Under the pieces are notes generated by a model that was not told the DNA's origin, made no database searches, and saw nothing but the letters and a program-made list of their open reading frames with translations. Positions 21,441 through 33,714 of a stretch of 52,949 bases of DNA are shown here, piece by piece (the stretch's first letter is position 1; each line of letters begins with the position of its first letter). The stretch lies in NCBI GenBank assembly GCA_051453625.1, contig JBOZIK010000001.1:188080458-188133406 (forward strand). The letters run 5' to 3'. This DNA comes from Welwitschia mirabilis. Its lineage: Eukaryota; Gnetophyta; Gnetopsida; Welwitschiales. The translations under genes and the position numbers were made by a program.

Positions 21441-24400
21441 CAAAGATTATAACTTTGACAAAATAGTATAACACAAAATTAATATTCTACATTACATGCT
21501 AGAATCACAATTATCTTTTGGGATCATAATTATAATGATTCCTTATAAGTGGTTTAAGTTTTAATATCTTATAAAGGAGCTAGAAATATGGCATAGAATT
21601 AGTAGATTTAATCTCATCTTAATGCCTTTATTTTTCTAAAAATATTCAATTACCATTAGTTACTTCAACATTTGAAGTTGATTGTGTTTTTGAAGCTAAG
21701 CTAACAAGTTCATGATGCAAATTTAGTGTGGAACTTGTTATCTCAATTAATACATTACTGTTGAGCTATTGTATGAGGAAAATAACATTTAATGATACAT
21801 TCAAAAAAATAATCCCCTACATTTTGCATTTTCTTTTCTTGTCATCCAAATTTACATAGTGCTTTTTCTTAGAAGAACTCTATCTTTATAGAGTTTGGAA
21901 ATCATTTAGTAAAAGGATTAGGATTTTATTCCATATAAAATTCTTTTCAGAATTTGAAATAGCTTTAGTTTACTTCCTTTGATTTACATCAGTCTAAGCA
22001 AAGGCATATAGACTCATCTTTTTCCATAATCTATTCTTAGTTTTTCTAGAATTCTGATGAGATTATTGTAACCTCTAGATTACTTGTCTTCATTGAATGG
22101 ATTCAAAATAAAAATGATTTAAATTTAATGCACATTTGACTCTAATATTTTTAATACAATTCAAACACATACAAAAAATCATGGATACATTCGCATGTTA
22201 CACTCTTCTATAAACTTTGTTATCTTATTACTATTGCATGTTGCATTTACATTTATTTGATTATTCATTCCCTTTGAAATTGAAACTAGGCTGTCATTGA
22301 ACATGTACCTCCATAATTACATTCAATTTCAGTAAATTCTTTAGATGGTTGGGATATTTGTTGGATGCACTTCTTATTTGACTCATAAAATTGAGATGCC
22401 TTTATGTCCCACCATTTTCTTCTTCAATAACTAAATAAAAGAAAAGGGAGTGATGTCATTTCTATGACTTCACATCAAAAACTATTGCTTTCAAAACTTA
22501 TTATCTTGACATTGTAATAGCTATTATCCCATATTAAAATTTTTAGAGTTTGTTATTACCCTAATGCAAGCTACTTACTAAATAAAATTTTTGTTTATTC
22601 TCTTTTAATTTTTCTTTAATTGATAAACATGTTACCTATGTTTTATTTTTAAAATTGGTAATCAAAATTTGATTGTGATATTTATTAAAAATAATATTTA
22701 TTTGTGTATATACCTCAACAAATATATCTTAGATTTATTATTACATTATAATTAACTCCTTACATAAGACAAGTATTCTACGTTAGCCTTACATCTTGTG
22801 TAGATCTTCATTAATAATGCAAAAATATTATCCAGCATTTAAAAATGTAGAGAATGTTTATATGTTTAATGTTGAATATGTGAGGTACTAATAGCATTCT
22901 TCTTTTTTCATTTTGATTACTATAGTTTAAGTGAAAAATGAATGTGAATATTTGCCTTCAATATTTAAAGATGAAAATAAGAAGCATGCAAAAGTGACAG
23001 GTAGATGCATATTAGATAATCTAAATTAGTAATGGAAAGTAGTATTTTTATAAAGTAAGCATCATAATAAGAGGAAGCAGTGGCACATAGGATAATATAG
23101 CAGATCAATAATAGAAGGCAAAGTCGTTGTAGTAAAATCTTATTTTATAAAGCTACATATAAGGTATTTGTGAAAATGCCTATGAGTTAAGTAGTTGACA
23201 AAATGATTATTTTATAAATGAAAGTAGTTTTACAAAATTCATGGTGAAAGATGGCTTGAAATGGAATAAAGCACTTTTACTCATTTAAAATGTGTAAGGG
23301 CATATTTAAATTAGTGAATAATCTTGTGTTACATTCTAAATAAGGTTAGAGTAAAACTTATAAAGGGTGGTATTCTCTTATTTTGGGGAAGTTTTAGAAA
23401 TATGGTAAGATCTGTGGCATGGAATAAAGTGGTGTAGATATCAAGGTGGTGAAAAGTTAAAAAAAAAAATTATTATTGGTAGTTAAGGAGGTGATTATTG
23501 GAATATTTGGGTACTACTAGTATTTTGAACATGAAGCAATCTTGGATACATGTGAGAAGTAATGAAAGGTATTCTTAGATTGGTTTTTCTTCATACTTTA
23601 GTTTATGGAGTTAAATTAAAGAAAGAAATTTCATGAAGGAGNNNNNNNNNNNNNNNNNNNNNNNNNNNNNNNNNNNNNNNNNNNNNNNNNNNNNNNNNNN
23701 NNNNNNNNNNNNNNNNNNNNNNNNNNNNNNNNNNNNNNNNNCTTAGATTGGTTTTTCTTCATACTTTAATTTATGGAGTTAAATTAAAGAAAGAAATTTC
23801 ATGAAGGAGTTTCTACTATGTAAGGATCACTAAGTAGCAAAAACATTAGTAGGAGGTCAAACCTTTTTAAGGATAGATGAAAGCTAAAAGTAAATAATAG
23901 AGGTTACGTGGAAGAAATAAAAATTCCTTTAGAGTAGTTATTGTCAACATGAAAACTACTTGAAGAAAATCTTAAATAGACTTGATAGACTCTCATATAG
24001 ACTTTACAATATTAACGAAAATTAAAAAATAGGAAATTTACAAATAATATGGAGGTAGTTTATCATTGTATACACACTTTGCATGAGCTATGAAGAATGG
24101 ATTTATTTGTTTTTAAACAAATAAATCATTCAAATCATAATAGTTTTGATTAGATGAAGCAACNNNNNNNNNNNTTATCTATCAATAATGTGTGTATTTC
24201 TCTTTATAAAATAAGTAATATATAATTAGGATAAGAAATCATTAATGAGAAGGTAGAATCTTTTAACACCTTAAAACGAAGAGCAACATATAAACATTTC
24301 ATAATGCTTTATACAAGTCTTCGACATCTCCTCTCTATTTATGCTGATGTGAAATTTGATTACTAGGTGAAGTATGTATTCATTGGTTAGGCTTCTTAAC

Positions 24401-24443
24401 TTTTTAACTTCTCTTAATAACCTATGTATGACTATGAGAAAAT
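21441..24443 (+). other. Internal region of element A, no gene recognised
   Basis: AT-rich non-coding sequence. The part next to the AP2 relic (to about 21,560) may hold the N-terminal side of that relic. From 22,900 the composition turns purine-rich on the plus strand, as retrotransposon internal regions do, but I could not read RT, integrase or gag motifs. A 100-N gap at 23,642 has duplicated 68-bp flanks, and an 11-N gap lies at 24,164. Confidence 0.4.
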
Positions 24444-25496
24444 CTTCAAATAACCCTTTATATTAAAGGTTTTTCATATTCCTTGATTAGTTATTTATAT
24501 TAATCGAGTCCTCTATCCTAGTTACCATTAGCCTATATCTTGTAATGCTTAGCTACATGATAAGTCTTAACTAGCTAATTCCATTATTAAATGATTAATT
24601 CTTGTAGTATTGCTAGATGGAATATACATATATTATCACATCTAGACTTTTAATATCCAAGACTCTAAATAATTCTTAATGTTATAAGGCCTCTAGCTAG
24701 TTTAATTATCACATGTATTTTCTGATTCCTAGAGATGTAATTATATCGTGAAAATTTTGTATCATAATTCCTCTTATTTTGTAGCCATAATATAACCTTT
24801 GTTGATAATTCCTAGTGATTTAGTTTTGATTCATTACTGGTTAAATTATTATAAATATTACTCTTTGATATATTTAAACTGGAAGATAGTTTTTTTCTCT
24901 TATTTTTTTTTTTAAGTTTTTGGAACTTACTTCTTACATGAATCTTTTTAAATTCTCCATTGTAATAATTGCATGATGAACATTGTTACTTATTGTTATG
25001 ATATTAAAGCACCTAGTGACCTAATAAAGAAATGAATAAGGAGTTATGAAATTCCTACTACTTTCACCACCTTTACCACCCTTGTTTATGATGATGCCTC
25101 CTCATGTTCTTATGTCTTTTCATATTTCACATCCTCTATTATAAATAAGACCTTCTTTTTATCTCCTTTTGTATCTTAAGAAGCCTTTGCTCTTGAATCT
25201 TTGAGCTTGGANNNNNNNNNNNNNNNNNNNNNNNNNNNNNNNNNNNNNNNNNNNNNNNNNNNNNNNNNNNNNNNNNNNNNNNNNNNNNNNNNNNNNNNNN
25301 NNNNNNNNNNNCTTGAAATAACCCTTTATATTAAAGGTTTTTTATATTCCTTGATTAGTTATTTATATTAATTGAGTCCTTTATCCTAGTTACCATTAGC
25401 CTATATCTTGTAATGCTTAGCTACATGATAAGTCTTAACTAGCTAATTTCATTATTATATGATTAAATCTTGTAGTCTTCCTAGATGGAATATACA

Positions 25497-25501
25497 TATA
25501 G
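25497..25501 (+). repeat. Target-site duplication TATAG, left side of element B
   Basis: TATAG precedes the LTR start TATCACATCTAGAC. The other assembled copy of this junction (24,629-24,633) reads TATAT. The right-hand partner is at 35,758-35,762. Confidence 0.75.
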
Positions 25502-27619
25502 TATCACATCTAGACTTTTAAGATCCAAGACTCTAAATAATTCTTAATGTTATAATGCCTCTAACTAGTTTAATTATCACATGTATTTTCTGATTCCTAG
25601 AGATGTAATTATATTGTAAAAATTTTGTACCATAATTCCTATTATTTTATAGCCATAATATAACCTTTATTGAGAATTCCTAGTGATTTAATTTTGATTC
25701 ATTAGTGGTTAAATTATTATAAATATTACACTTTGATATATTTAAACTGGAAGATAGTTTTTTTTCTTTTTTTTTTTTTTGTTTTTGGAACTTACTTCTT
25801 ATATGAATATTTTTAAATTCTCCATTGTAATAATTGCATGATGAACATTGATACTTAGTGTTATGATATTAATGAACCTAGTGGCCTAACAAAGAATTAA
25901 ATAAGAAGTTACAAAATTCCTACTACTTTCACCACCTTTACCAACCTTGTTTATGATGATGCCTCCTCATGTTCTTATGTATTTTCATATTTCACATCCT
26001 CTATTATAAATAAGACCTCCTTTTTCTCTCATTGTGTATCTTAAGAAGCCTTTGCTCCTGAATCTTTAAGCTTGGAAAATCCTTAGAACCATGGAACCTT
26101 GAAATATTTAGGAGTTATTAAGTCTTTATTTTAATTTAAGTGTGGTTTTATGGTCTTTCATTTTATTCTTCTATGGTTTTTAGTTTTCATTTATTCTCTA
26201 CATGGTTCTTATCTCTTACATCTTGTTTAGTCTTTAACTTGAAATGATTTTAAACATTATTAGATTTCTATAAGGTTATTCTTGCATATCATTTAAAGAT
26301 TGCTTATTTCACATGTACCTTATGCTAGTAATTTTTTCAGAAACTTACATCACATTCATCATCCCTTTTTTTTAAAGCCTTGTGACAAGTTTTATTATGG
26401 ATTTGACTTATTTGGGTATCAATCTTAGCTTGAAAATGTTTGATAAGAAATTTAAAACTAGCTAGGATAACCAATTATTCAGACTTCAGAGAGTGAAACT
26501 CTTTGAAGAAAGTCCTAAGGCCATGGAACTGAACTTCTAGGATGAATAGAAAAAANNNNNNNNNNNNNNNNNNNNNNNNNNNNNNNNNNNNNNNNNNNNN
26601 NNNNNNNNNNNNNNNNNNNNNNNNNNNNNNNNNNNNNNNNNNNNNNNNNNNNNNNAAATGTAACCAATTTACCATTTATTCCTCCTATATTGTGTGAAAT
26701 TAAATTACTGTAATTTATTATCATGTAATAGTAAAAGAAGATAAATTAAAAATGAATCCTAGATCAAATCTAAATTATTCTTGTTATTCCTTCATCATTT
26801 AGGGATCCTATACCATTCCATACATTATCATGGACCAATTTGAGAATCGTGAATGTTACAATTATCACACCATCTTATTTGTATTAAATAGGCAATNNNN
26901 NNNNNNNNNNNNNNNNNNNNNNNNNNNNNNNNNNNNNNNNNNNNNNNNNNNNNNNNNNNNNNNNNNNNNNNNNNNNNNNNNNNNNNNNNNNNNNNNTAGA
27001 AAAAATGTAACCACTTTACCATTTATTCCTCGTATATTGTGTGCAATTAAATTACTATAATTTTATTATCATGTAATAGTAAAAGAAGATAAATTGAAAA
27101 TGAATCCTAGATCAAATCTAAATTATTCTTGTTATTCCTTCTTCATTTAGGGATCCTATACCATTCCATACCTTATCATGGGCCATATTGAGAATTTTGA
27201 ATGTTACAATTATCACATAATATTATTTGTATTAAATAGGCAATTCAATGAAGCATAGAAAAGGCGAATTTATCTTACTAAGGCAGGCATTTGAAAATGT
27301 TAATTTTCTAGCTTATGCATGAGAAATTGTTAAAATGGAGTGATTTGTTCATAATTATAACTGATAATATATTAAATCTTATGGTTGAATTTTAACATGT
27401 GATATCAATATGATACTTGTATTATCTTTTAAATAATAAGTATTTATTTTCATTTGTATTTAAACATTATATGAGTTATTTATCTTCCTTCTTGCAAAAG
27501 TTACTTATAAATGTATTTTTTACATGCATATAGATTCATCTAAGATTAGTTAAATCAAATATTTAACAAAAGTATTTTGTAAAGTTGAAGCTTTTAGTTG
27601 TGGAATTTAGAATATTACA
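25502..27619 (+). repeat. 5' LTR of element B
   Basis: The LTR starts TATCACATCTAGACTTTTAA and ends AATATTACA, followed by the PBS. The TATA box TATAAATAAG is at 26,005. Two 100-N gaps (26,556 and 26,897) occur, with 26,656-26,896 repeated at about 27,004-27,245. A leader repeat set (TATGGTTTTTAGTTTTCATT-like units) lies at 26,130-26,240. No coding signal. Confidence 0.8.
26005..26014 (+). promoter_or_regulatory. TATA box of 5' LTR-B
   Basis: TATAAATAAG lies in the block CATCCTCTATTATAAATAAG, which aligns with the TATA blocks of the other LTRs. Confidence 0.65.
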
Positions 27620-27638
27620 TTTTGTTATCAAAGGCTAG
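27620..27638 (+). other. Primer binding site of element B
   Basis: TTTTGTTATCAAAGGCTAG directly follows the LTR end ATTACA. It resembles the initiator-Met tRNA PBS (TGGTATCAGAGC) with two or three mismatches. Confidence 0.65.
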
Positions 27639-30600
27639 GTCATGATTTCACTAGGATTAGTTGTTGAGAATACATTATACATTTTAACATCAAAGTCTAA
27701 TTGAAACTAGCATCAAGTAATATTTTTAGAAGTTATAGGATTTGATTGAAATCTTTACCTCATAAGTGTTGTTCTAGGCTTATTTATAGCATTATTAAAT
27801 TTCAAGTTTTGAAAGAGGATTTTTCTAATTTGTCTTTATAATTTCATGGTTGAGCTTTTTACTTCCTTCTAAATGACAAAATAAGATCCTAGCAAATCCT
27901 AAAAAGAACACATTCAAAAAATGAAGATTCATTAGTGTTTAACCTTTTATAGTTATTAATAGATACAAATATAATAGTGGGAGATAAATAAGATCAAGCA
28001 TCATGTAATGCTTTATGAGGAGCTTGACAATAAAAAAGAAGGCTACTTTAGACATACATTAATAATAATATAGAGACATTTCCTATTCTTACTTTTTCTC
28101 TGTGTGGTTATTTGCTACAAAAACCAAAAGTATTTTTGGTTACTACCTTTTTATCTTGAAATTTTAAAGTAGACTCATACTAAGAATTACTAAGAGATGA
28201 CTTTATTACATTTCTAGCTAAATAAAAAACTATCACTCTATATTTTTACTATAGAAAGACAAATAGAAATAACCTTAAAAAGAAGAAAAGTAATTTTTAG
28301 TTTGACATAGAGGCAAGGAATTAACTACACTGAGGCACTATGTAAGAAGATAAAATGAAAAATTAAAGTGCACTAAGGTGCCATGTAAAGAAGATAAAAT
28401 GAAAAAGCCTTTATATGGACTATAGAGTTGTTGTTTCCGAGTGCACTCTAAAGTCTTTGAGAATATGCATTCTCATAGTAATAATAACCCTCATGTGCTT
28501 ATAATTTTTACCTCCTTAATGATGCCATTTTAAGAATTTTATGAGAGACTTCCAAAGATGTCAATGATATCTATCTAGTTAACCCTAAAGGATAGGCCAT
28601 CATTTCTAATATGTTCTAGTCATTATTTTGTAAACTAGTTTTCTCATTTAAAGAAAACTTCAAGATCAACTATGATGTGATTACTGCACTTACACAGATT
28701 ATTAAAAGATATGGTAGATGAAATTTATCCCTATCATTCATAGATATGTATGATCAGGCACTAGTCAATAGTAAGTCCACCAGTGTGTTATGCATAATAG
28801 CATGATCAATGATGCATTGACATATTGGTGCATTCATGATGTAAGTAATAATGATACCTCATAAAACTCACCACCATAACTAAACCGTTTCTTTTCCCTC
28901 TTCTTGTGATAGCAATTTAAGTTAATCCATGTAAGTATTTTTCTTGAAAGCACCACTTTTCCTTGAAAAGACATTCATTATTATGTGACTCTCTAAGACA
29001 CTTGTAGAGTATTTTTGAGCAACTTAAATTTATTGTTATGTAATATATGTACTCTTGTTTCTTCATTTCTTCTTTCCTTTATTTATATTTTTAACTCATA
29101 AATCATAGGTATCAAACATGAAAATTGGCATTTTTGGGAATGGCCCCTCTCATTTTGTTGTTTTTACCAAATTCATCATTCATCAATTAATGATGTATGC
29201 ATTACAATTGACTTTTTATATTCTTATAGTGTCATCATACTTTAAAACAAACTTATCTATAATAAACTAATATGTAATTATACCAAATTATGATTACAAC
29301 TTTTGTAAGAAGTATAAAGAATGTATTTGTATAGGAAATAACCATTTATGTACACATGCGATATCAACATCTACATAGTTAATAATCTCTCCACTACTAT
29401 AATTTTAACTGACTTATTTGGAAAGGAGTGTCCTAAGTGTAGATGGTTAATACAAATCAAACTGTAGTTGATAATATTATGATGATGAAAGAGCTTAACA
29501 AGATAGAAACTAATGCATGAAGAACTCATGTAGCGTAAGAAGTTGTAGACATCATTAGGCAGTATCATGCACTGTAAGAAAGTGTTTAAGTGAGGACTTA
29601 ATGTAGTCATCATAGCTAAAACTTCTATTTAAGGAAGATAATGAAACCCCTTATGCTTAGATTAGAGTGAAATATCATGAGTCTGTGGAGAAGCATGATT
29701 TATTATATAAGAAACAAAATAAAATTTGCATAAGAACTAAAAACTCTATGAGATGAATAATAAACGAGAAATAAGATAATGAATTTAACCAATTTATTAT
29801 CTCTATGTTTACAAAAGGTCATAGAAGTAGGATGCATCTTGAAATAAAAATTTTCCAACATAGAATACAAAGATATAATTCTAGTTGTTATCCTTATCAT
29901 TAGCATATGATTTTAAAAAGGAAAACCAAATGAGGCTCCAATTATTCTAAGAAAGCTAGGGCACATGAGTGGACTCCTAGGACCAAATAGATACTAATGC
30001 CATAAGATATTAGTGTTAGATAAGGTGTTAAGTAGAATAAATCTAATTCTTTAATGAAAGAAATATAATCATCATGCTCATTGACATCTGAAGGTTTAAC
30101 TAAGAGGACATGATGTAAAAATGGAACTTAATGCTATACTGAGCCTGCATTTCTAAGGGATAAGTATGCAAAGCAATTCATAGATAAATAATATAGTTTA
30201 GAAAAATGCTAAATTAAATTGATGGATTCCATTATGTGAAATTTCAAACAAGTGACTTTTAACTTTATTTAAGTTCTATGAATAAATAGGATTTAAACCC
30301 TCTTGAGGCGTATAGTTCTTTTACATTCTTTTATGTCAGCTAGACTTCTTATTTATTAGAATTATTCTATTCATTAAAAATACCACTTGAAACACAAGTA
30401 AGAAAAGAGAAATGCTTGAAAATAAAAAAATGCTTAGCAATTGCTCCTTACACAATAATAAAAACCATTCAATTAAAATGTTCTTCTTTTTACATTTTAG
30501 TTTCACTTATTGCACATTTATCTTTTGGATATGTAAACTAAGAATCTTTTCTTTTCCATCTTTACTATTGAGTTTTCCCTCCCTTCTTTTAATTAACTCT

Positions 30601-32470
30601 CTTAATTACTAATCCTATCACTCATGCTCTATAATATAGATTAAATGCCTAAAACAAATACCCCTTTATGATGACTACTGAATTAAAGTCTTTCTTCTCT
30701 TTATCATTCTTTGTTCTTACTCTAACTTATACTAATTTTCAAAATGGTATAAATGCAATTATAGTACTTAGCAATTTTGCAATGAAAATATGAATGTAAA
30801 ATTTTAATTTATGCTAAGTAACTTTGTCATATTGGCATGTTGTGCTAAATTTTGCTTTTAATGTCTAAAAATGAAATTGTATTTGATGTCATGTTGATTT
30901 TGCATTTTTTAATTTAAAAAGCATTTTTATTGATTTTATACCATTTTTGTTCTCTTACACCTTACTTTTTCTTCTACCTTAAACCAGTAATAATGCTTGA
31001 GTAAATACTAAATAGAGTGCCTTTAATAAATTCTTTTGGAAAATCACTCTCTCAAAATAAAAAGTTTAACATTTTTAATTTCAATAACTTATATGGTGAA
31101 ATTATTATAAAATATTTTAATTAAGCATAATACTTTAAGTCCCAAACATGGTTTCTTAGGGAATTGGAAGGATCTCAAAAAATAGTGCTTTTCTCATATT
31201 GACTTCAGAAGAAACATGATAGAAACTTTGTTCTGTAGGGGATGGGTACTAATGAGTGAAGATCTATAATTCAATTCCTCTCTTAAATCATTACCAAATC
31301 CATGTCCTTTAGAATTCCTTTAAATTCACTAGATGAGAAAGAATAAAGTCCTATTTCATACTTGCATGAGCATTCCAATGAGTGGCCACTAAAGCATTAG
31401 GACTCCAATGCATAGTAATCAATGGATTAAACTTATATAAATGCTTGTTAAATAACCGAGTTGGTGTAATGTATAGTATCCTAGTTATAAAGCTATTCCT
31501 TATAAACATAAGTTTTCTTATAGCTTCTATGGTTATTATGAAGCAAGTAGAACATTGAAGAGAAATTTCCAATTTCAAATCCTAGTATTGATGTTTTATA
31601 AATATCTTGGTTATTCACTTCTTTTAGGTAATTTTTTAAGATAATTCTATACAATTAAGATAAATAAACAATATATACTAAAACATTTAATGTTAATAAA
31701 ATGTTCAAGCTTATGTTATGTGTTTAGAAGCAAGTCAGTTCTATTTTAATGAGCTAAGCAGTGTTTCATTTTCTGGTAGCCCACATTACATCTTGGAAAG
31801 ATAATGTTTAATGACCATCTTATACTTAGAGATAAGGCTTGTAAAAATAGCTAAATCCAGTGGGCTAAACAAATTGGTTGTGTTTATTATCTTAACTTAT
31901 TTATTAGAAAAAGATATAACCCTTTCTAATATGAGCTAAATTTTCTCTAGCCCTTATTTGACTTAATTTATTAGGCTTATTCTATTTTAAAATGTAACTA
32001 TAATTTTATATTCTTAATATGTAAGGTTTAGATAATAAATCTAAATTGAAGGCCATTTTTTTAATCCTTGACTTAATTTTCTCTTGATAAATCCTTTTCT
32101 TGTTAAATTTTTTCTACTTAGTTATACTACATAGTAATGATTTTAATTTTTATGCTAGCATTATTATGTTATAATGGTTTAAATTCTATTTATTTATTTT
32201 TTTTAAACCTTGGTGAACCTCTATCATAGGCAGTGGTTATAGCCCTTTATCTTATGATTTATCCATCTAATCTTCTATCTTATCCATTACTATTCAAGAG
32301 CGATCTCTTCCCTTCATTTATTTTTGAGTAAACAACTTCTATTAAACCATATGATTTCTTATCACTTATGAAAATTTATCTACTTTATTTTTCATAGCAT
32401 ACTAATGAGTTTTCATATTTTTCATGATGTAGAATCTTATTTTAGACATTACATGTTTCATGTAGATAAC
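27639..32470 (+). other. Internal region of element B, no gene recognised
   Basis: About 4.8 kb of AT-rich sequence with only short open frames (the longest are under 85 codons). I looked for RT (F-x-DD), integrase (HHCC, DDE), gag and chromodomain motifs on both strands and could not support any. A 40-45 bp near-tandem duplication (GAAGATAAAATGAAAAA core) lies at 28,326-28,409. Either coding sequence has decayed beyond reading, or the element is non-autonomous. Confidence 0.45.
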
Positions 32471-33690
32471 TTTAAACATGTAATGAATCAATGGAAAATC
32501 CTATATACTATTGTTAGCAAATCTTTACATAATTATTTCTCTTAATAATTTTTCATATTAATCACTAATTATTTAAATTTATTGAAACCTCTTTCATAAT
32601 TACCATTGATCTATAAAGTTTAAGCCTTAGTTACTTGACAAGTCTGTAAATTAGATAATCCTATTACCATATGATTAATATTTGTAATCTTGTTTAGATG
32701 GAATATGGATATAGGTATTCAATATTTTGAGGCTATATTTTATTCACTCTTAATTAATCTGGAAGTTCTTACATATTTATTTAGTCTATGCTTGCATACC
32801 ATTCTCCTAACTCCAAGTTCTTACTTACACTATATGTGTTAGGTATATATATGTTTGATTAACTATTGTACTACTTTGCTTAATATTTACTTATTTATTA
32901 ATAAAGCAATATTATCTATAGTTCTTCTAATTATTACCTTGAGCTAAACTTATAACTTTGGACACATTTCATACATTTTATCCTTGTTTTTTAAAGCTTT
33001 AAAGTTCTATATTATACTTAAAAGTGGAAAATTTCAACTAGATTATACACAAAAAAGTATTAAAGAGGCATTAAAAAAAACGCATAAAAAAGGAGTGTAG
33101 AGTAAAAGAGACTTGAAATTTATGAGTCAAGGATTGATGGATTTCTACATAACATTCTTAGATGGGAGTATCATAGTTTGGAGTGAAAGATTATTGTGTT
33201 GCAATTTTAGAAGCCTATTTGGGTTTAGCCAAAGCAAGGAGGTCATTGAGATATTTTGCCTTGTGAAATTGAATGATTTTCAATCATCTATTCAACTATG
33301 TTCTTAGAAATTATTTGCAAAAGCAACTATGTGATTCTTACCTAGCCTTTATATGAGTTCATAAAATGGAAAATATTGAAATTTGATGTATAGAAGAACA
33401 TTTTTTTTTTGTAAATTTTAAAGTTGATACACATATATAATACAATCTTTATGTCATGAAGTCAAAGCAAAGAGTAGAGAAATAAGAAAATTTCTATAGG
33501 CTTGATTATTCTAAATACAAAAGATGATTTGTGTTGTCATGATGACCAATATCTTCAATTATAAATCCTATACACAACATTCAACGTATTCAAAAATTTA
33601 TATAATATTAAAGGAAGATAAATTCAACCTTGTAAGTACAATGATTTGGAGAATATAAAATAAATGTCTTATAGCTCAAGTTTTGAGGAC
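32470..33690 (+). repeat. 3' internal segment shared by elements A and B
   Basis: Bases 32,477-32,709 resemble 24,444-24,633, and bases 32,715-33,690 resemble 35,763-36,400 and beyond. B therefore contains, uninterrupted, the sequence of A that B itself split. The point matching the insertion is TATAG at 32,710-32,714. A 64-codon open frame at 33,113 has no recognised motif, and the homologous stretch in A is not open, so I do not call it a gene. Confidence 0.75.
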
Positions 33691-33714
33691 AAAACCTCTT
33701 AAGGTGTAGAGTAG
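33681..33714 (+). other. Polypurine-type 3' end of element B internal region
   Basis: TTTTGAGGACAAAACCTCTT followed by AAGGTGTAGAGTAG precedes the 3' LTR. The same phrase (TTTTAAGGACAAACGTTTTG, AAGGAGGTGAG) precedes the 3' LTR of element A. It resembles the GAGGACGAA...TTAAGGGGGG ending of Tekay/Del chromoviruses. Confidence 0.65.

Larger units (their letters stand above)
24444..26077. repeat. Duplicated overlap spanning the left junction of element B
   Basis: Bases 24,444-25,211 recur at 25,312-26,077 across a 100-N gap at a few percent divergence. Each copy includes the A/B junction, so the assembly shows the 5' end of element B twice (24,634 and 25,502). Confidence 0.85.

Noticed and set aside
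24444-26077. True tandem duplication of the 5' end of element B
   Set aside because: The copies are separated by exactly 100 N and removing one makes the two LTRs of B equal in length, so an assembly overlap explains it better.
29371-29906. Two minus-strand open frames of 67-80 codons
   Set aside because: No motif, antisense to element B, and of a length expected by chance in AT-rich sequence.
30412-30612. 66-codon open frame in element B
   Set aside because: Low-complexity Phe/Leu/Ser-rich translation of T-rich DNA without start context or similarity.
31200-31520. tRNA- or SINE-like segments (ACCGAGTTGGTGTAATG; GATGGGTACTAATGAGTG with AATTCAATTCC)
   Set aside because: A- and B-box resemblance is weak, no cloverleaf can be drawn by eye and there is no poly(A) end or flanking duplication.
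33113-33307. 64-codon open frame near the 3' end of element B
   Set aside because: The homologous stretch in element A is interrupted, so there is no sign of coding constraint.
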